In this document: positions 54,889-63,810 of the stretch, piece after piece | Layout of the letters: each line of letters opens with the position of its first letter | Position numbering within the stretch: position 1 is the first letter of the stretch | NCBI RefSeq assembly: GCF_031656215.1 | Contig: NZ_CP134228.1 | Coordinates: 4,917,001-4,981,000, forward strand | Reading direction: 5' to 3' | From: Mesorhizobium koreense | Lineage (GTDB): Bacteria > Pseudomonadota > Alphaproteobacteria > Rhizobiales > Rhizobiaceae | DNA: 64,000 nt | Notes under the pieces: model-generated | Seen by the model: the letters and a program-made list of their open reading frames with translations, nothing else | Database searches by the model: none | Told to the model about the DNA's origin: nothing | Made by a program: the position numbers and the translations under genes

Positions 54889-55914
54889 TCAGATCAGGAA
54901 GTGGTCTTCCATCCACTGCATGCCCGGAGCATTGGCCTTGGTGACCACCGGCCCGTCGGTGATGACGTTCTTCGGAATGCCATCACCCGTCTTCTCGCCC
55001 GCAACCGCCGCGACGCCGGCCACGATCGCGCCGCCATGGATGCGGCAGGAAGGATTGCGCACCGTCGCGTGCATGCGGCCGTCGGTGACCGCGGCCAGTG
55101 CCGGAGGCATGGCGTCGCAGCCGCCGATCTTGATGTCGGTGCGCTTATGGGCCTTCATGACGTTGTAGGCGGCGAGCGCCATGTCGTCATTGTGGAAATA
55201 GGCCGCGTCGATCTTCGGGTATTTGGTGAGGTAGGTTTCCCACAGGCGTGCGACCTTCGACACGTCCCAGTCGGCCGGCTGCTCTTCGAGAACCTTCACG
55301 TCGGGATATTTCTTGACGATCGAGTGGAAGCCACGCGCACGTCCCTGGGCGCCGGTGTGGCCGAGCGCGCCCTGGGTCATGATCACATTGCCCTTGCCGC
55401 CGATGGCGTCCATCAGTGCCTGCGTCACAGACGAACCCATGAATTCGTTGTCCGGCGCCAGGAAGGAATGGATGTTGATCTTGTCGAGCGGCGCGATCAG
55501 CGTATCCATGTCGATGACGGGGATGCCGGCGTCGATCATCTTCTGCACCGGCTGCGTGAGCGTGCCGATGCCGAAGGCCTGGATGGCGACGAAGTCCCAT
55601 TTCTGGGAGGCCATGTTGTCGATCGCAGCGCGCTGCTTGACCGCGTCGAGTTCGCCGTCGAACCAGGTGACCTCTACATTGTAGAGCTTGCCCCAGAATT
55701 CGGCCGCCTGCTTGCCTTGCGCGCACCATGTCGCCTGCAGGCCGGCGTTGGAAAACGCCGCCTTCAGCGGCTTTTCGGAACGTCCGGTCGCCACAGCCGC
55801 GGCCATTGCCGGGCTGATGCCGAACCCGGCAAGCCCGCCGAGCAATGCGGCCGCGCCGCCTGCCGACGCCACCGTCATAAAATCGCGCCTGTTGGTTCTG
55901 ATCCTGTCTGTCAT
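54889..55914 (-). CDS. Tat-exported sugar-type ABC transporter binding protein
   Basis: A 341-residue periplasmic-binding-protein-like I protein. The N-terminus has a twin-arginine signal, TNRRDFMTVASAGG, then a hydrophobic stretch ending AMAAA, so it is exported folded. Peripla_BP_4-type segments follow (FSNAGLQATWCAQGKQAAEF, HNDDMALAAYNVMKAHK). The start MTDRIRTN at 55914 follows gggaggaaa. It is first in the operon, downstream of the double operator. Tat export may suit a tightly folded or ligand-bearing protein. Confidence 0.92.
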   Translation of the reverse strand: MTDRIRTNRRDFMTVASAGGAAALLGGLAGFGISPAMAAAVATGRSEKPLKAAFSNAGLQATWCAQGKQAAEFWGKLYNVEVTWFDGELDAVKQRAAIDNMASQKWDFVAIQAFGIGTLTQPVQKMIDAGIPVIDMDTLIAPLDKINIHSFLAPDNEFMGSSVTQALMDAIGGKGNVIMTQGALGHTGAQGRARGFHSIVKKYPDVKVLEEQPADWDVSKVARLWETYLTKYPKIDAAYFHNDDMALAAYNVMKAHKRTDIKIGGCDAMPPALAAVTDGRMHATVRNPSCRIHGGAIVAGVAAVAGEKTGDGIPKNVITDGPVVTKANAPGMQWMEDHFLI

Positions 55915-55960
55915 GTCTTTCCTCCCTTGCGAGCCCGTAGACAAGGCGGGCCTTGCGAAA

Positions 55961-56013
55961 ACTATGACAGCGGTATCAGCGACCCGCAAGGCACCTTATG
56001 ACAGCGCAATCAT
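55961..56013 (-). promoter_or_regulatory. Predicted promoter with two LacI-type operators
   Basis: Minus-strand TTGCGG (55984-55989) and CATAGT (55961-55966) are 17 bases apart, about 50 bases before the binding-protein start. Two related palindromes with a central CG, ATGACAGCGGTATCAG (55964-55979) and ATGACAGCGCAATCAT (55998-56013), lie 34 bases apart; the first sits between the -35 and -10. This is a textbook LacI-repressor arrangement, and the adjacent LacI gene is the natural binder. Confidence 0.6.
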
Positions 56014-56083
56014 TTTTTCCCGGCCGTTTACTCGGCCGCCGGTTTCCCGCTAAGAGATCGCGGATTTTCATTCGGGACCCGTC

Positions 56084-56983
56084 ATGAACGACAAAGACAC
56101 CGCCGAAACGGCCGAAGCGCAGGCCAGGCTTCTCTCCGCCGCGCTGCCCTACATGCAGCGCTACGAGAACAAGACGGTCGTGGTGAAATATGGCGGCCAC
56201 GCCATGGGCGACAACGCGCTCGGCCGGGCCTTCGCGCGCGATATCGCACTTTTGAAACAGTCCGGCGTCAACCCGATCGTTGTCCATGGCGGCGGCCCGC
56301 AGATCGCGGCGATGCTCGCCAAGATGGGCATCGAATCCCGCTTCGAGGGGGGGCTGCGGGTCACCGACGAGAAGACGGTCGAGATCGTCGAGATGGTACT
56401 TGCCGGCTCGATCAACAAGGAGATCGTGGCGCTCATAAACGCCGAGGGCGAATGGGCGATCGGCCTCTGCGGCAAGGACGGCAACATGGTCTTCGCCGAA
56501 AAGGCGCACAAGACCGTGATCGATCCAGATTCCAATATCGAGCGGGTGCTCGATCTCGGCTTCGTCGGCGAGCCGGTCGAGGTCGACCGGACGCTGCTTG
56601 ACCTCCTGGCGCGCTCGGAGATGATCCCGGTCCTCGCGCCGGTGGCGCCCGGCCGCGACGGCCACACCTACAACATCAACGCCGATACGTTCGCCGGCGC
56701 CATCGCCGGAGCGCTGAAGGCCACGCGCCTTCTCTTCCTGACCGACGTGCCGGGCGTGCTCGACAAGGATAAGAAGCTTATCGACGAATTGTCGGTGGCG
56801 CAGGCGAAGGCGCTCATCAGGGACGGCACCATCTCCGGCGGCATGATCCCCAAGGTCGAAACCTGCATCGAGGCGATCGAGCGCGGCGTGGAAGGCGTCG
56901 TCATCCTCAATGGCAAGCAGGCGCACGCGGTGCTGCTCGAACTCTTCACCAAGCACGGCGCCGGGACGCTGATCGTGCCGTAG
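56084..56983 (+). CDS. argB: N-acetylglutamate kinase
   Basis: Phosphorylates N-acetylglutamate in arginine synthesis. The 299-residue protein has the amino-acid-kinase motifs [12 protein letters not shown] and [13 protein letters not shown], with [10 protein letters not shown] at the C-terminal end. The N-terminal helix before the fold ([16 protein letters not shown]) is found in hexameric, arginine-inhibited enzymes, so feedback control is likely. It stands alone here, divergent from the Tat binding-protein operon. Confidence 0.96.
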   Translation: MNDKDTAETAEAQARLLSAALPYMQRYENKTVVVKYGGHAMGDNALGRAFARDIALLKQSGVNPIVVHGGGPQIAAMLAKMGIESRFEGGLRVTDEKTVEIVEMVLAGSINKEIVALINAEGEWAIGLCGKDGNMVFAEKAHKTVIDPDSNIERVLDLGFVGEPVEVDRTLLDLLARSEMIPVLAPVAPGRDGHTYNINADTFAGAIAGALKATRLLFLTDVPGVLDKDKKLIDELSVAQAKALIRDGTISGGMIPKVETCIEAIERGVEGVVILNGKQAHAVLLELFTKHGAGTLIVP

Positions 56984-56998
56984 GGCGACGACCACCAG

Positions 56999-57904
56999 TT
57001 ACCCCAGCAAAAGCAGCAGCAGGATCCCCGCCACGATCAGCGCGCAGCCGGCAATCTCGGTGCGGTTGATGTGCTCCTTGAAGAAGAAGACTGACGAGGC
57101 GAAGGTGAAGATCAGCTCGATCTGCGCCAGCGCCTTGACGATCGCAGCCTGCTGCAGGGTCATGGCCATGAACCAGCCGAAGGAGGCGGTCGCGCCGACC
57201 ACGCCGACGAAGAGCGAGGGCTTCCAGGCGCGGCCGATGCGGCCGAGTTCCGCCGGGTCGCGCAGCACCATCCACACCAGCATCAGCACCGTCTGCAGGA
57301 AGATGGTGAAAAGCAGCGTCACCGCAGCCTGCATCATGAAGTTCGGACCGCCGAGCGAGGTGGAGGCGGCGCGGTAGGCGACAGCGGCGACGCCGAAGAG
57401 CGTGCCCGACGCCAGCCCGATCAGCGCCGTGCGCTGCGCCAGCGAAGCGAAGATGTTCTTCCAACTCATCGTTGTGCGCGCGATGGAGATCAGCATGACG
57501 CCGAGCACGCTGACCGCGATCGACCCGATCACGCCGAGCGTCACCGTCTCGCCGAGGAAGATGAGCCCGAACAACGCCGCCTGTACCGGCTCGGTACGCG
57601 AATAAGCGGTGCCGACGGCGAAGTTGCGGAACGAGAAAAGGTGGATCAGCAGGAAAGTGGCGCCGATCTGGCTGAATGCGCCGAGCGCCATCCAGCCAAG
57701 GAAGACCGGCCCTGGATGCGGGAACGGATAGCCGGCCAGCCTGTTCAGCCCTAGCACGAAGAGTGCCGCCACCGGCAGGCCGAAGCCGAAGCGGACGAAG
57801 GTCGCGCCGGTCGTGCCCATCACGGATTTCAGGTGTTTCTGGCCCACCGATCGCAGATTCTGCAGGAAGGCGGCCGCGATGGTGATCGGTATCCACAGCT
57901 CCAT
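56999..57904 (-). CDS. EamA/DMT-superfamily exporter
   Basis: A 301-residue membrane protein with ten predicted helices in two EamA repeats, typical of drug/metabolite transporters (RhaT/EamA). Segments include GLNRLAGYPFPHPGPVFLGW and SVFFFKEHINRTEIAGCAL. Such proteins move amino acids, nucleotides or other metabolites. The stop lies 15 bases from the argB stop, so the genes converge. It is divergent from the toxin-antitoxin locus. Confidence 0.87.
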   Translation of the reverse strand: MELWIPITIAAAFLQNLRSVGQKHLKSVMGTTGATFVRFGFGLPVAALFVLGLNRLAGYPFPHPGPVFLGWMALGAFSQIGATFLLIHLFSFRNFAVGTAYSRTEPVQAALFGLIFLGETVTLGVIGSIAVSVLGVMLISIARTTMSWKNIFASLAQRTALIGLASGTLFGVAAVAYRAASTSLGGPNFMMQAAVTLLFTIFLQTVLMLVWMVLRDPAELGRIGRAWKPSLFVGVVGATASFGWFMAMTLQQAAIVKALAQIELIFTFASSVFFFKEHINRTEIAGCALIVAGILLLLLLG

Positions 57905-57990
57905 GTCGCCCCCGAGAATTCGGGCGCGATTTAGACCGGCTGGGTGGAGCGGCGCAATATGCCAGATAGAAGGTCAATCGGACCGATGCT

Positions 57991-58289
<299 letters not shown>

Positions 58290-58290
<1 letters not shown>

Positions 58291-58711
58291 TGTTCTATGT
58301 CGACACATCGGCCATAGTCTCCGTCTTGACCACTGAAGCGGCGATCAAAGGGTGCAACATTGGATAGCGGCGCAACGTGCCGGGAACGTGGCCATCAGCG
58401 AATGGACAATCACGGAATTTTCCACCGCCCTGTCCGTTAAACTACGAATGGGCCACCTCGACCCGGCCGAGCAGGAAGTGGCGCTCTCGGCCTTTCGAAA
58501 GAACGTGATCGACTCCTGCATCGTCTTGCCGATCAGCAGCGATCACTTTCACTCGGCCGCAAGGCTCGCGGACCGGCACCCGCTTGGCCTGCGCGCTGGA
58601 GATGCTCTACATTTGGCGATAGCTATTGAAAGCGATGCTACCTTGTGCACGCTGGACAAGCGACTATCGGAATCGGGCCAAGCGATCGGCGCCGAGACAC
58701 TTTTACTTTAG
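58290..58711 (+). pseudogene. Frameshifted VapC-type PIN-domain toxin
   Basis: The toxin begins at the ATG at 58290 (MFYVDTSAIVSVLTTEAAIK) but stops after 25 codons at a TAG. The remaining frame resumes with VQHWIAAQRAGNVAISEWTI near 58352 and runs to 58711. Adding one base near 58350 joins them into a normal PIN domain of about 140 residues. All acidic active-site residues (the Asp in FYVDTSA, Glu in EFSTAL, Asp in RAGDALHLA) remain. It is either a recent one-base deletion or a sequencing error. The A-rich/G-rich site aaaggg is also where slippage might occur. Confidence 0.85.
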
Positions 58712-58742
58712 CCTTGCGCCTACCCTGTGCCATAAGCGGGCC

Positions 58743-59447
58743 ATGCAGAATCTCCCCGACGCCGCTCGCTTCGCTCATGTCACGGACTGGGTGTTCGACC
58801 TCGACAACACGCTCTATCCGCATCACACGAATCTCTTCGCGCAGATCGACGTGAAGATGACCGCCTATGTCGCGAACTTCCTGAAGCTGCCACTCGAGGA
58901 GGCGCGCAAGCTGCAGAAGGAGCTTTACCTTCAATACGGCACGACGCTGAAAGGGCTGATGGAACGGCACGGCATCGACGCCGACGAGTTCCTGCGCATC
59001 GTCCACGACATCGACTATTCGGGACTGAAGCCGAACCCGATCCTCGGCGAAGCCATCACCTCGCTGCCCGGCCGGAAATTCATCTTCACCAATGGCGACC
59101 GCGGCCACGCCGAGCGTACGGCCCGCGCGCTCGGCATCCTCGACCATTTCGACGACATCTTCGATATCGTTGCCGCGAAGCTGACGCCGAAGCCGGCACG
59201 AGAGACCTATGACACGTTCCTCGGTCTGCATGGCATCGCCTCGAGCAGCGCCGTCATGTTCGAGGACCTGCCGCGCAACCTCGTAGCGCCCAAGGCACTC
59301 GGCATGACAACCGTGCTGATCGTGCCACGCGACTTCCAGCCCACTTTCACCGAAACCTGGGAGAACGATCCGGAATTTACCGAAAGCGTCGATTTCGTCA
59401 CCGACGACCTTGCCGGATTCCTCGGAAAGATAGCACCGGTGCGATAG
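58743..59447 (+). CDS. Pyrimidine 5'-nucleotidase-like HAD phosphatase
   Basis: A 234-residue HAD enzyme. Motif I DLDNTLYPHHTNLF, motif II (FTNGDRGHAERTARALG) and motif III/IV (KLTPKPARETYDTF, MFEDLPRNLVAPKALGM) fit the pyrimidine 5'-nucleotidase group. It dephosphorylates nucleotides, perhaps with a preference for UMP or abnormal ones. The start at 58743 (MQNLPDAARF) was picked by family N-terminus. Its stop is 8 bases from the stop of the convergent PCu(A)C gene. Confidence 0.88.
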   Translation: MQNLPDAARFAHVTDWVFDLDNTLYPHHTNLFAQIDVKMTAYVANFLKLPLEEARKLQKELYLQYGTTLKGLMERHGIDADEFLRIVHDIDYSGLKPNPILGEAITSLPGRKFIFTNGDRGHAERTARALGILDHFDDIFDIVAAKLTPKPARETYDTFLGLHGIASSSAVMFEDLPRNLVAPKALGMTTVLIVPRDFQPTFTETWENDPEFTESVDFVTDDLAGFLGKIAPVR

Positions 59448-59455
59448 AGCCGGGA

Positions 59456-60085
59456 TCAGTCCATCTTCATATGGTCCGTGGAGTGGTCCATCGATTCGGG
59501 CGCGCCCTTGGCGTTGGCGGCCCCGACCGGCATATTGATCTCCACCTTGCCTGCCTTCTCGAATTCGAGCGTGACCGGGACCGTGTCGCCCTTACGGAAG
59601 GGCTTCTTCACATCCATGAACATCAGATGGAAGTGGCCGGGCGTCAGTTCGACCGTTTCCCCGGCTGGAATTTCGAGACCGCCCTCGACCGGCCGCATGA
59701 CCATGACATTGTCCTTCATGACCATGGAATGGATTTCCGCATGGCCGGCATCCGGCGAGGAGATGGAGAGCAGCCTATCGGCGCTCTTCCCGTTGTTCGT
59801 GATGGAGAAATAGCCGCCGCCGACCGGCTGGCCGGGCAGCATGGCGCGGGTCCAGATCGAGCCGATTTCGATCTCGCCAACCGTGACCGTGTCGCCACCG
59901 GCCTTATCGGGCATGGTTTTCATCGCCGCGGCAAGCGTCGGCTGCTCGATGGCGCGCAGATAGGAATGAAGCGGAGGGGCAGGAGGATAAGCCCCCGCCG
60001 TCACGGCGGAAGCCGCGGTCAACGCCAGCGCCGCTGCAAGCTGAAGCGTATATCTGTGGATCGGATGCAAGGAATACTGGCGCAT
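59456..60085 (-). CDS. Copper chaperone PCu(A)C-domain protein
   Basis: A 209-residue exported copper carrier. The signal peptide runs to about residue 33 (AAALALTAASAVTAGA). The PCu(A)C domain has the ligand pattern H-M-M-HxM: GHAEIHSMVMKDNVMVMRPV and GHFHLMFMDVKKP. The C-terminal tail SMDHSTDHMKMD adds more His and Met ligands. Family members deliver Cu(I) to cytochrome c oxidase. The start MRQYSLHP at 60085 follows aggaagggg. Confidence 0.92.
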   Translation of the reverse strand: MRQYSLHPIHRYTLQLAAALALTAASAVTAGAYPPAPPLHSYLRAIEQPTLAAAMKTMPDKAGGDTVTVGEIEIGSIWTRAMLPGQPVGGGYFSITNNGKSADRLLSISSPDAGHAEIHSMVMKDNVMVMRPVEGGLEIPAGETVELTPGHFHLMFMDVKKPFRKGDTVPVTLEFEKAGKVEINMPVGAANAKGAPESMDHSTDHMKMD

Positions 60086-60203
60086 CGAACTCCCCTTCCT
60101 GTGGTCATGCAAGATAGCGGAGAGCCGGGCGGAAAGAAGGCGCCCGGATGCGGCATCACGGCGCGCGGCATCCCGGCACGTGACGCCGCGTCGCAGCCGG
60201 CCG

Positions 60204-61046
60204 TCATCGCCCCGCGTAGAAATCGGCGATGATCTTCCAGGCCGCGTCGGCGGTGTCGACGAAGGAGATGATGTCCTGGTCGCCAGGTGAAATGGTCCCC
60301 TGTTCGGCCAGGAAATCGAGGTTGATCGCCCTGTCCCAGAACTCCTTGCCGAACAGGATCACCGGCACCCGCTCCATGCGGCCGGTCTGGATCAGCGTCA
60401 GCGCCTCGAAGAATTCGTCCATCGTGCCGAAGCCTCCCGGAAAGACGGCGACGGCCTTGGCGCGCATCATGAAATGCATCTTGCGGATGGCGAAATAGTG
60501 GAAATTGAAGCAAAGTTCCGGAGTCACGTAGAGGTTTGGCGCCTGCTCGTGCGGCAGCACGATGTTGAGGCCGATCGACGGCGCGCCGACATCGGCCGCG
60601 CCCCGGTTTCCCGCCTCCATCACGCCCGGGCCACCGCCGGTCACCACGACATATTCGTGATAGCCGGAGCGTGCCGATTCCTTCGAGCAGAGCTGAGCGA
60701 AGCGGCGCGCCTCGGCATAGTAGCGGCTATTGGCCTCGAGGTTCTTCTTCTGCGTCTCGTTCTTGGCCGCCCAGGCGTCGGCTCCCGGCTCCGGCAGGCG
60801 CGCGCCGCCGAACAGGATCACCGTCGACTGGATGCCGCGCGCGGCAAGCGCCATCTCGGTCTTGAGCAGTTCGAGTTGCAGCCTGACCGCGCGCAGTTCG
60901 CGCCTCGTCAGGAAATCGTCGTCGGCATAGGCCAGCCGATAGGTCGGCGAACGCGTCTGCGGCGTATCCGGAACGCTGCGCGCAACGTGGAGATCCTCGT
61001 CCGAATGGGCGAGCGGCGTCCATCCGGACTTTTCCATGGGATTCAT
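60204..61046 (-). CDS. LOG-family protein (TIGR00730-type Rossmann fold)
   Basis: A 280-residue protein with the nucleotide-binding motifs VVTGGGPGVMEAGNRGA and FPGGFGTMDEFFEAL; PGGFGT is the family core. Related enzymes release cytokinin riboside monophosphates or hydrolyse nucleoside monophosphates. The N-terminal 65 residues are an extra helical part before the fold. The start at 61046 follows a gggg stretch. It is divergent from dapD. Confidence 0.87.
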   Translation of the reverse strand: MNPMEKSGWTPLAHSDEDLHVARSVPDTPQTRSPTYRLAYADDDFLTRRELRAVRLQLELLKTEMALAARGIQSTVILFGGARLPEPGADAWAAKNETQKKNLEANSRYYAEARRFAQLCSKESARSGYHEYVVVTGGGPGVMEAGNRGAADVGAPSIGLNIVLPHEQAPNLYVTPELCFNFHYFAIRKMHFMMRAKAVAVFPGGFGTMDEFFEALTLIQTGRMERVPVILFGKEFWDRAINLDFLAEQGTISPGDQDIISFVDTADAAWKIIADFYAGR

Positions 61047-61190
61047 GATTTTACCCCGTACCCTTTTTCGTCCTGTCGGCGCCGTCCCGTGGCGCTCGCA
61101 CAATTGACCCTCATCTGACCATGACATAGGGTCCGCGCGACTTCAGATCAGCTTAATGCCCGCGCCTTAACAGCGCGTAAGGGAGTGGAC

Positions 61191-62045
61191 ATGCCGACAG
61201 CCGACCTCGCCTCGCTGGAAGAAATCATCGACACGGCGTTCGAGGAGCGCGAGACCGTTTCCACCGCCACGCGCGGCGCTGTTCGCGATGCCGTGGAGAC
61301 GGCGCTTTCGCTGCTCGACAGAGGCGAGGCGAGGGTGGCGGAACGCCGGGCGGACGGCACATGGCACGTCAACCAGTGGCTGAAGAAGGCCGTCCTTCTT
61401 TCCTTCCGCCTCAATCCTATGGAGGTTATCGGGAACGGACCGGGCGGCGCGGTCTGGTGGGACAAGGTGCCCTCGAAATTCGACGGCTGGAGCACCAACG
61501 AGTTCGAGAAGGCCGGCCTGCGCGCCGTACCCAACTGCATCGTGCGCCGCTCCGCCTACATCGCCAAAGGCGTGGTGCTCATGCCCTCCTTCGTCAATCT
61601 CGGCGCGTATGTCGGCGAGGGCACGATGGTCGACACATGGGCGACCGTCGGCTCCTGCGCGCAGATCGGCAAGAATGTGCATCTTTCGGGCGGGGTCGGC
61701 ATCGGCGGCGTGCTGGAGCCGATGCAGGCGGGACCGACCATCATCGAGGACAATTGCTTTATCGGCGCGCGTTCCGAAGTGGTCGAAGGATGCATCGTGC
61801 GCGAGGGTTCGGTGCTCGGCATGGGCGTGTTCATCGGCAAGTCGACCAAGATCGTGGACCGCGCCACCGGCGAGGTCTTCTACGGCGAGGTGCCGCCCTA
61901 CTCCGTGGTGGTCGCAGGCGCGCTTCCCGGCAAGCCGATGGGCAACGGTGAGCCTGGACCCGCCCTCTATTGCGCGGTGATCGTCAAACATGTGGACGAG
62001 AAGACGCGCTCGAAGACCTCTATCAACGAGCTTCTCCGTGATTGA
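61191..62045 (+). CDS. dapD: Tetrahydrodipicolinate N-succinyltransferase
   Basis: Catalyses succinylation of tetrahydrodipicolinate in lysine and diaminopimelate synthesis. The 284-residue protein has the N-terminal helical part, then left-handed beta-helix hexapeptides ([40 protein letters not shown]). The ATG at 61191 follows taagggagtgg. An in-frame GTG at 61185 is less likely. It is the first gene after the LOG-family gene, in the opposite direction. Confidence 0.96.
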   Translation: MPTADLASLEEIIDTAFEERETVSTATRGAVRDAVETALSLLDRGEARVAERRADGTWHVNQWLKKAVLLSFRLNPMEVIGNGPGGAVWWDKVPSKFDGWSTNEFEKAGLRAVPNCIVRRSAYIAKGVVLMPSFVNLGAYVGEGTMVDTWATVGSCAQIGKNVHLSGGVGIGGVLEPMQAGPTIIEDNCFIGARSEVVEGCIVREGSVLGMGVFIGKSTKIVDRATGEVFYGEVPPYSVVVAGALPGKPMGNGEPGPALYCAVIVKHVDEKTRSKTSINELLRD

Positions 62046-62062
62046 AGCCAAGGGTGGCCAGG

Positions 62063-62284
62063 TGCGTCCTTCGAGGCTCGCTGCGCTCGCACCTCAGGAT
62101 GAGGGAGGGTGGTGCCCAAGATCTCATTCTGAAAAGCAAACGAAGTGGATGCGGGTAACGCCCTGCAGAATGTTGGCTACCAACAGTCCTCGGGCGAAGC
62201 AGGCATGGGCAAGACCCCGCGGAACGCCTTTCACCAACGGTCCTCATTCTGAGGTGCGAGCGAAGCGAGCCTCGAAGGGCGCAC
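62063..62284. repeat. Intergenic palindromic repeats, third locus
   Basis: Copies lie at 62063-62109 (gcgtccttcgaggctcgctg...) and, inverted, at 62242-62284. The centre of each (tcgctgcgctcgc) is more G-C rich than at the first locus, so compensatory changes keep internal pairing. They flank a 130-base spacer in the 260-base gap between dapD and the DUF805 gene. Confidence 0.85.
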
Positions 62285-62305
62285 CGCGCCAACCACACGG
62301 GAGCC

Positions 62306-62680
62306 GTGCCGTTGGATAGCAGGCAAATCCTCTGGCTGTTCTTCGGTGTTTCAGGCCGGCTTTCGCGCGCGCCCTATTTCCTGGCGGGGCTGTTCGCGCA
62401 ACTGGTGCCGGCCTTCATACTCTACCGCTTCACGCTGGTACCGGAAACAAGCGGCTCGAGCGAGGTGCTGGCGACGATCTTCTGGCTAGCGCTCATCCTG
62501 TCGGTCTGGTCGAACATCACGCTCGGCATCAAGCGCCTGCACGATCTCGGCCAGCCGGGCATCGTCGCAGTCTCGCTGCTCGTCCCCGTCGTCTCCTATT
62601 TCGTCTTCATCTTCCTGTGCTTCTACCCGGGGAATGCGGGGCCGAACCGCTTCGGCGCTTATACCAATTCACCCCGATAG
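62306..62680 (+). CDS. DUF805 family membrane protein
   Basis: A 124-residue protein of the DUF805 family (RLSRAPYFLAGLFAQLVPAF, IKRLHDLGQPG), with four predicted spans. The start is a GTG at 62306. The family has no established function. It is convergent with the inositol-phosphatase gene. Confidence 0.85.
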   Translation: MPLDSRQILWLFFGVSGRLSRAPYFLAGLFAQLVPAFILYRFTLVPETSGSSEVLATIFWLALILSVWSNITLGIKRLHDLGQPGIVAVSLLVPVVSYFVFIFLCFYPGNAGPNRFGAYTNSPR

Positions 62681-62699
62681 CGATCAGCCATGCAGGCGT

Positions 62700-63500
62700 T
62701 CAGACGCCGGCAAGCCGCCTGAGGTCGTCCACGGCTCCGGGAGCGGCGGCAATCACCGACGCGCCACTGGTCAGTCCTGCGCCCGCAACCGGAAACGGCA
62801 GGTGCCAGCCACCCGCCTCCGCGATGAGGCAATAACCGCCGAGACAATCCCATGCATGCATGTAGGGCTCGTAATAACCGGCGAGTTTTCCCGCCGCGAC
62901 ATAGGCAAGGGTGAGCGCGCCGGAGCCGTTGCGCATGAAATTGCCGCCTTCCTCCAGAAGCCGGCGGATGAAACCGGCGACGCCTTCCGGCGAGGCGTGA
63001 TGATTGGCGCCGAAGCCGATGGTCCGGTTTTTTATCGTCAACGAATTGTCGAGAAGCAGCGGGCGGCCGTTGAGCGTCGCGCCGAGGCCCTCGCCCGCCG
63101 CGTAAAGCTCGTCGACGCAAGGCGCATAGATCGCCCCGACGACGACCTTTTCGCCCTTCAGCACCGCGATCGACACGCACCAGGACGGCATGCCCGCGAC
63201 GAAGGGGATGGTGCCGTCGATGGGATCGATCACCCAGATGTATTCATTCTCGCCGGCGGCAAGCCCGTATTCTTCTCCGAGAACCCCATCACCGGGAAAA
63301 CCGGCCGCGATACGCGAGCGGATGAGTTCCTCCACCTCGCGATCGGCCGCCGACACGACGTCATGCAGGTTTTCCTTGCTCTCGATGACGAGCCGGTCCC
63401 GCGCCTTGAAATGGGCGAGCGCCAGCGCACCGGCGGCTCGCCCGATCTCTTTCGCGAGTTCGAAGCGGGACTGAATATCGACGGATACATGCACCGTCAT
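62700..63500 (-). CDS. Inositol monophosphatase family protein
   Basis: A 266-residue metal-dependent sugar phosphatase. The family motifs are GEEYG near residue 76, the WVIDPIDGTIPFVAGMPSW loop with its metal-binding aspartates, and AWDCLGGYCLIAEAGG at the C-terminal end. Substrates in this family include inositol phosphate, fructose-1,6-bisphosphate and PAP. The start at 63500 (MTVHVSVDIQ) was chosen over upstream in-frame codons by family length. Confidence 0.9.
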   Translation of the reverse strand: MTVHVSVDIQSRFELAKEIGRAAGALALAHFKARDRLVIESKENLHDVVSAADREVEELIRSRIAAGFPGDGVLGEEYGLAAGENEYIWVIDPIDGTIPFVAGMPSWCVSIAVLKGEKVVVGAIYAPCVDELYAAGEGLGATLNGRPLLLDNSLTIKNRTIGFGANHHASPEGVAGFIRRLLEEGGNFMRNGSGALTLAYVAAGKLAGYYEPYMHAWDCLGGYCLIAEAGGWHLPFPVAGAGLTSGASVIAAAPGAVDDLRRLAGV

Positions 63501-63624
63501 CTTGCGTCGCCGCCTCCGCTTCCTGTTGCCGGATGATTTTTGCAATCGTGTGCAACGGTGTAGCCGCCGGACGCCGAAAGTCAAGCGCACGGCTCTTGCA
63601 CTATTGGCGAAAGCAAGGTTGCTG

Positions 63625-63802
63625 GTGCGTTCTTCGAGGCTCGCTGCGCTCGCACCTCAGGATGAGGAAGTCCGTGACTGTCATCCCAGGTCCGGATGCG
63701 TAGTGGCCAACGTACTTAACTCTGAATCTCTCTGAGCTTGAGATGACGAGCGCCAACCTCCCTCATCCTGAGGTGCGAGCGCAGCGAGCCTCGAAGGACG
63801 CA
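63625..63802. repeat. Intergenic palindromic repeats, fourth locus
   Basis: Copies lie at 63625-63667 and, inverted, at 63757-63802, in the 310-base gap between the phosphatase and the PQQ dehydrogenase genes; the 89-base spacer between them holds nothing I recognise. The elements match those at the other three loci with a few base changes. Confidence 0.85.
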
Positions 63803-63810
63803 CCGTCAGG

